Assembly: GCA_030744095.1 (NCBI GenBank)
Contig: JASLRF010000329.1
Coordinates: 1 to 5,199 of the forward strand
Reading direction: 5' to 3'
From: Pirellulaceae bacterium
GTDB lineage: Bacteria; Planctomycetota; Planctomycetia; Pirellulales; Pirellulaceae
Length of the DNA stretch: 5,199 nt
Below the pieces are notes generated by a model, which saw nothing but the letters and a program-made list of their open reading frames with translations, ran no database searches and was not told the origin of the DNA. The translations under genes and the position numbers were made by a program. Every line of letters starts with the position of its first letter. Within the stretch, counting starts at the first letter, position 1. Below are positions 3,700 to 5,199 of this stretch, one piece after another.

Positions 3700-5199
3700 T
3701 CACTTCTTCGCCACCTTCGCCCAGCTGTCACGGAGCGTGATCGTACGGTTGAAGACGAGTTTGTCGTCGGCCGAATCGGCGTCGACGCAGAAATACCCCA
3801 GCCGCTCGAACTGATATTGCGTGCCGGGCTTCGCACCAGAGAGACTCGGTTCCAGCTTGCAGTCCGTCAGGACTTCCAGCGAATCGGGATTCAGGTTGCT
3901 CCGCCAATCCTGCCCCTCTTCCACATCGTCAGGGTCTTCCTTGTGGAACAGATGGCTGTACAGCCGAACTTCGGCGTCGATGGCGTGTTCCTCGGACACC
4001 CAGTGGATGGTCCCTTTGACTTTGCGTCCGTCAGGTGCCGCGCCACCTCGTGTTTCCGGATCGTACGTGCAACGGATCTCGATCACTTCACCGGCGTCGT
4101 TCTTGGTGAAGTCCGTACAGGTCACAAAATAGGCGTTGCGCAGCCGAACTTCGCGGCCGGGCCCCAAGCGGAAGAATTTCTTAGGCGGGTCTTCCATGAA
4201 GTCGCTCTGTTCGACGTAGATCACGCGCGAAAACGGGATCTTGCGCGTGCCGGCCGATGGATCTTGCGGATTATTCGCGCCCTCGCATTCTTCCGTCTGT
4301 CCTTCCGGATAGTTTTCGATGACCACACGCAGCGGCTTTAGCACCGCCATGACGCGTGGGGCGTGCGCGTTTAAGTCGTCGCGCAAGCAGTGGTCCAGCA
4401 GCGCAATGTCCGTGACGCCGTCGAATTTGGTTACGCCGATCCGGTGGCAGAATTCGTGAATCGCGGCGGGCGTGTAGCCCCGGCGACGTAAGCCGGAGAT
4501 GGTCGGCATCCGGGGATCATCCCAACCGGCGACCAGGTTCTCAGTGACCAATTCGAGCAACCGCCGTTTGCTCATCATGGTGTAGGTCAGGTTCAGCCGC
4601 GCGAACTCATATTGTTGCGGATGGTAGATTCCCAGGGCGTCACAAAACCAATCGTAGAGCGGGTGATGGTTTTCAAATTCCAGCGTGCAAATCGAATGCG
4701 TGATGCGTTCTATCGAATCCGATTCGCCATGCGTGTAGTCGTACATCGGATAGATGCACCATCTGTCGCCGGTGCGATGATGACTCGCGTGCATGATACG
4801 GTACATCACTGGGTCGCGGAGGTTTACGTTTGGATGAGCCATGTCGATCTTGGCGCGAAGTGTGCGGCTTCCATTTGGGAATTCGCCAGACCGCATCCGG
4901 GAGAACAGATTCAGATTCTCTTCGACGGTGCGATTGCGATGCGGGCTCTCCCGGCCAGGTTCGGTCAGTGTGCCACGATGCTCGCGCATTTCGTCGAAGG
5001 TCAGGTCACAGACAAACGCCTTGCCTTCGTTGATCAGCTGGACTGCCCAGTCGTGCAACTGGTCAAAATAATCCGATGCAAAGAACTCTCGGTCCTCCCA
5101 GTCAAATCCCAGCCAACGGACATCGGCCTTGATTGCATCGACATATTCCTGTTCTTCCTTGCTGGGATTCGTGTCGTCAAAACGGAGGTTGCATTTGCC
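3700..5199 (-). CDS. glnS: Glutaminyl-tRNA synthetase (5' end outside the window)
   Basis: GlnRS is a class I aminoacyl-tRNA synthetase that charges tRNA-Gln with glutamine using ATP. The 499 visible residues read open to the window edge, and align end to end with E. coli GlnRS from about its residue 60. About 60 N-terminal residues with the HIGH motif are therefore missing. The first visible residues are [16 protein letters not shown], including the substrate-contacting Asp of [15 protein letters not shown] (complement of about 4728-4758) carries the glutamine-binding Tyr, [14 protein letters not shown] holds the KMSKS-type motif as MSKRR (4561-4575), followed by [17 protein letters not shown], which is highly conserved. 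The C-terminal half, with [20 protein letters not shown] and [13 protein letters not shown], is the two-barrel anticodon-binding region. A TTG at 5058 lies within the conserved DYFDQLHDW segment and is not a start. GlnRS is absent from many bacteria, which use the amidotransferase route, and is thought to have entered bacteria from eukaryotes. Confidence 0.97.
   Translation of the reverse strand, partial: GKCNLRFDDTNPSKEEQEYVDAIKADVRWLGFDWEDREFFASDYFDQLHDWAVQLINEGKAFVCDLTFDEMREHRGTLTEPGRESPHRNRTVEENLNLFSRMRSGEFPNGSRTLRAKIDMAHPNVNLRDPVMYRIMHASHHRTGDRWCIYPMYDYTHGESDSIERITHSICTLEFENHHPLYDWFCDALGIYHPQQYEFARLNLTYTMMSKRRLLELVTENLVAGWDDPRMPTISGLRRRGYTPAAIHEFCHRIGVTKFDGVTDIALLDHCLRDDLNAHAPRVMAVLKPLRVVIENYPEGQTEECEGANNPQDPSAGTRKIPFSRVIYVEQSDFMEDPPKKFFRLGPGREVRLRNAYFVTCTDFTKNDAGEVIEIRCTYDPETRGGAAPDGRKVKGTIHWVSEEHAIDAEVRLYSHLFHKEDPDDVEEGQDWRSNLNPDSLEVLTDCKLEPSLSGAKPGTQYQFERLGYFCVDADSADDKLVFNRTITLRDSWAKVAKK

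Noticed and set aside
3817..4341. Plus-strand open frame of 174 codons opposite glnS
   Set aside because: It is antisense to conserved GlnRS sequence; its length is explained by codon bias in the real gene.
3700..5058. A glnS start at TTG 5058
   Set aside because: The frame stays open to the window edge and the upstream residues (DDTNP, WLGF, SDYFDQ) are conserved GlnRS sequence, so the TTG is an internal Leu codon.
1..5199. CRISPR array, mobile element, tRNA gene or defence system
   Set aside because: I see no regularly spaced direct repeats, transposase or integrase motifs, cloverleaf sequence or nuclease-like genes; the coding content is ordinary housekeeping and metabolic.

Overview
The window is a compact stretch of bacterial chromosome in which every supported gene lies on the minus strand. 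Read in the direction of transcription (high to low coordinates), the order is: glnS (glutaminyl-tRNA synthetase, 5' end cut by the window edge), murB (UDP-N-acetylenolpyruvoylglucosamine reductase), a single-pass membrane protein resembling FtsQ/DivIB, a small protein of unknown function, a fumarylacetoacetate hydrolase (FAH) family enzyme, and the first codons of one further gene. I see no tRNA, rRNA, CRISPR array, insertion sequence or phage gene.

The organism is probably a planctomycete of the Pirellula/Rhodopirellula type. This is inference from moderate GC content, a bacterial-type GlnRS (present in only some bacterial lineages), a short murB followed by an FtsQ-like gene with a divergent sequence, and spacious intergenic regions. 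No 16S or other decisive marker is present, so the assignment is tentative.

Region by region: 3700-5199 is glnS. The 112-base gap 3588-3699 holds a near-consensus sigma-70 promoter (TTGACA, 17-base spacer, TATGAT) reading into murB, plus a GC-rich hairpin in the murB leader. 2709-3587 is murB. The 145-base gap 2564-2708 holds a pyrimidine-rich stretch on the sense strand and a 15-bp two-part stem-loop just ahead of the FtsQ-like gene's ribosome binding site. 1613-2563 is the FtsQ-like gene. The 115-base gap 1498-1612 holds an 8-bp inverted repeat. 1120-1497 (unknown) and 135-1103 (FAH enzyme) are only 16 bases apart and are likely co-transcribed. 11-134 is a spacer before the next gene, which starts at 10.

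Functionally, murB and the FtsQ-like gene suggest a small remnant of a division and cell-wall cluster: MurB makes the UDP-MurNAc precursor, and an FtsQ-type protein would act at the division site. GlnRS is translation housekeeping with its own transcript end or read-through into murB. The FAH enzyme and its small neighbour form a separate metabolic pair. Translation starts were reassigned for three genes because each has a Shine-Dalgarno motif exactly 5 bases before an internal ATG. Nothing here amounts to a clear new biological system; the most interesting points are the leader structures, the active-site substitutions in MurB, the cysteine cluster in the FAH protein, and the FtsQ-like protein itself.
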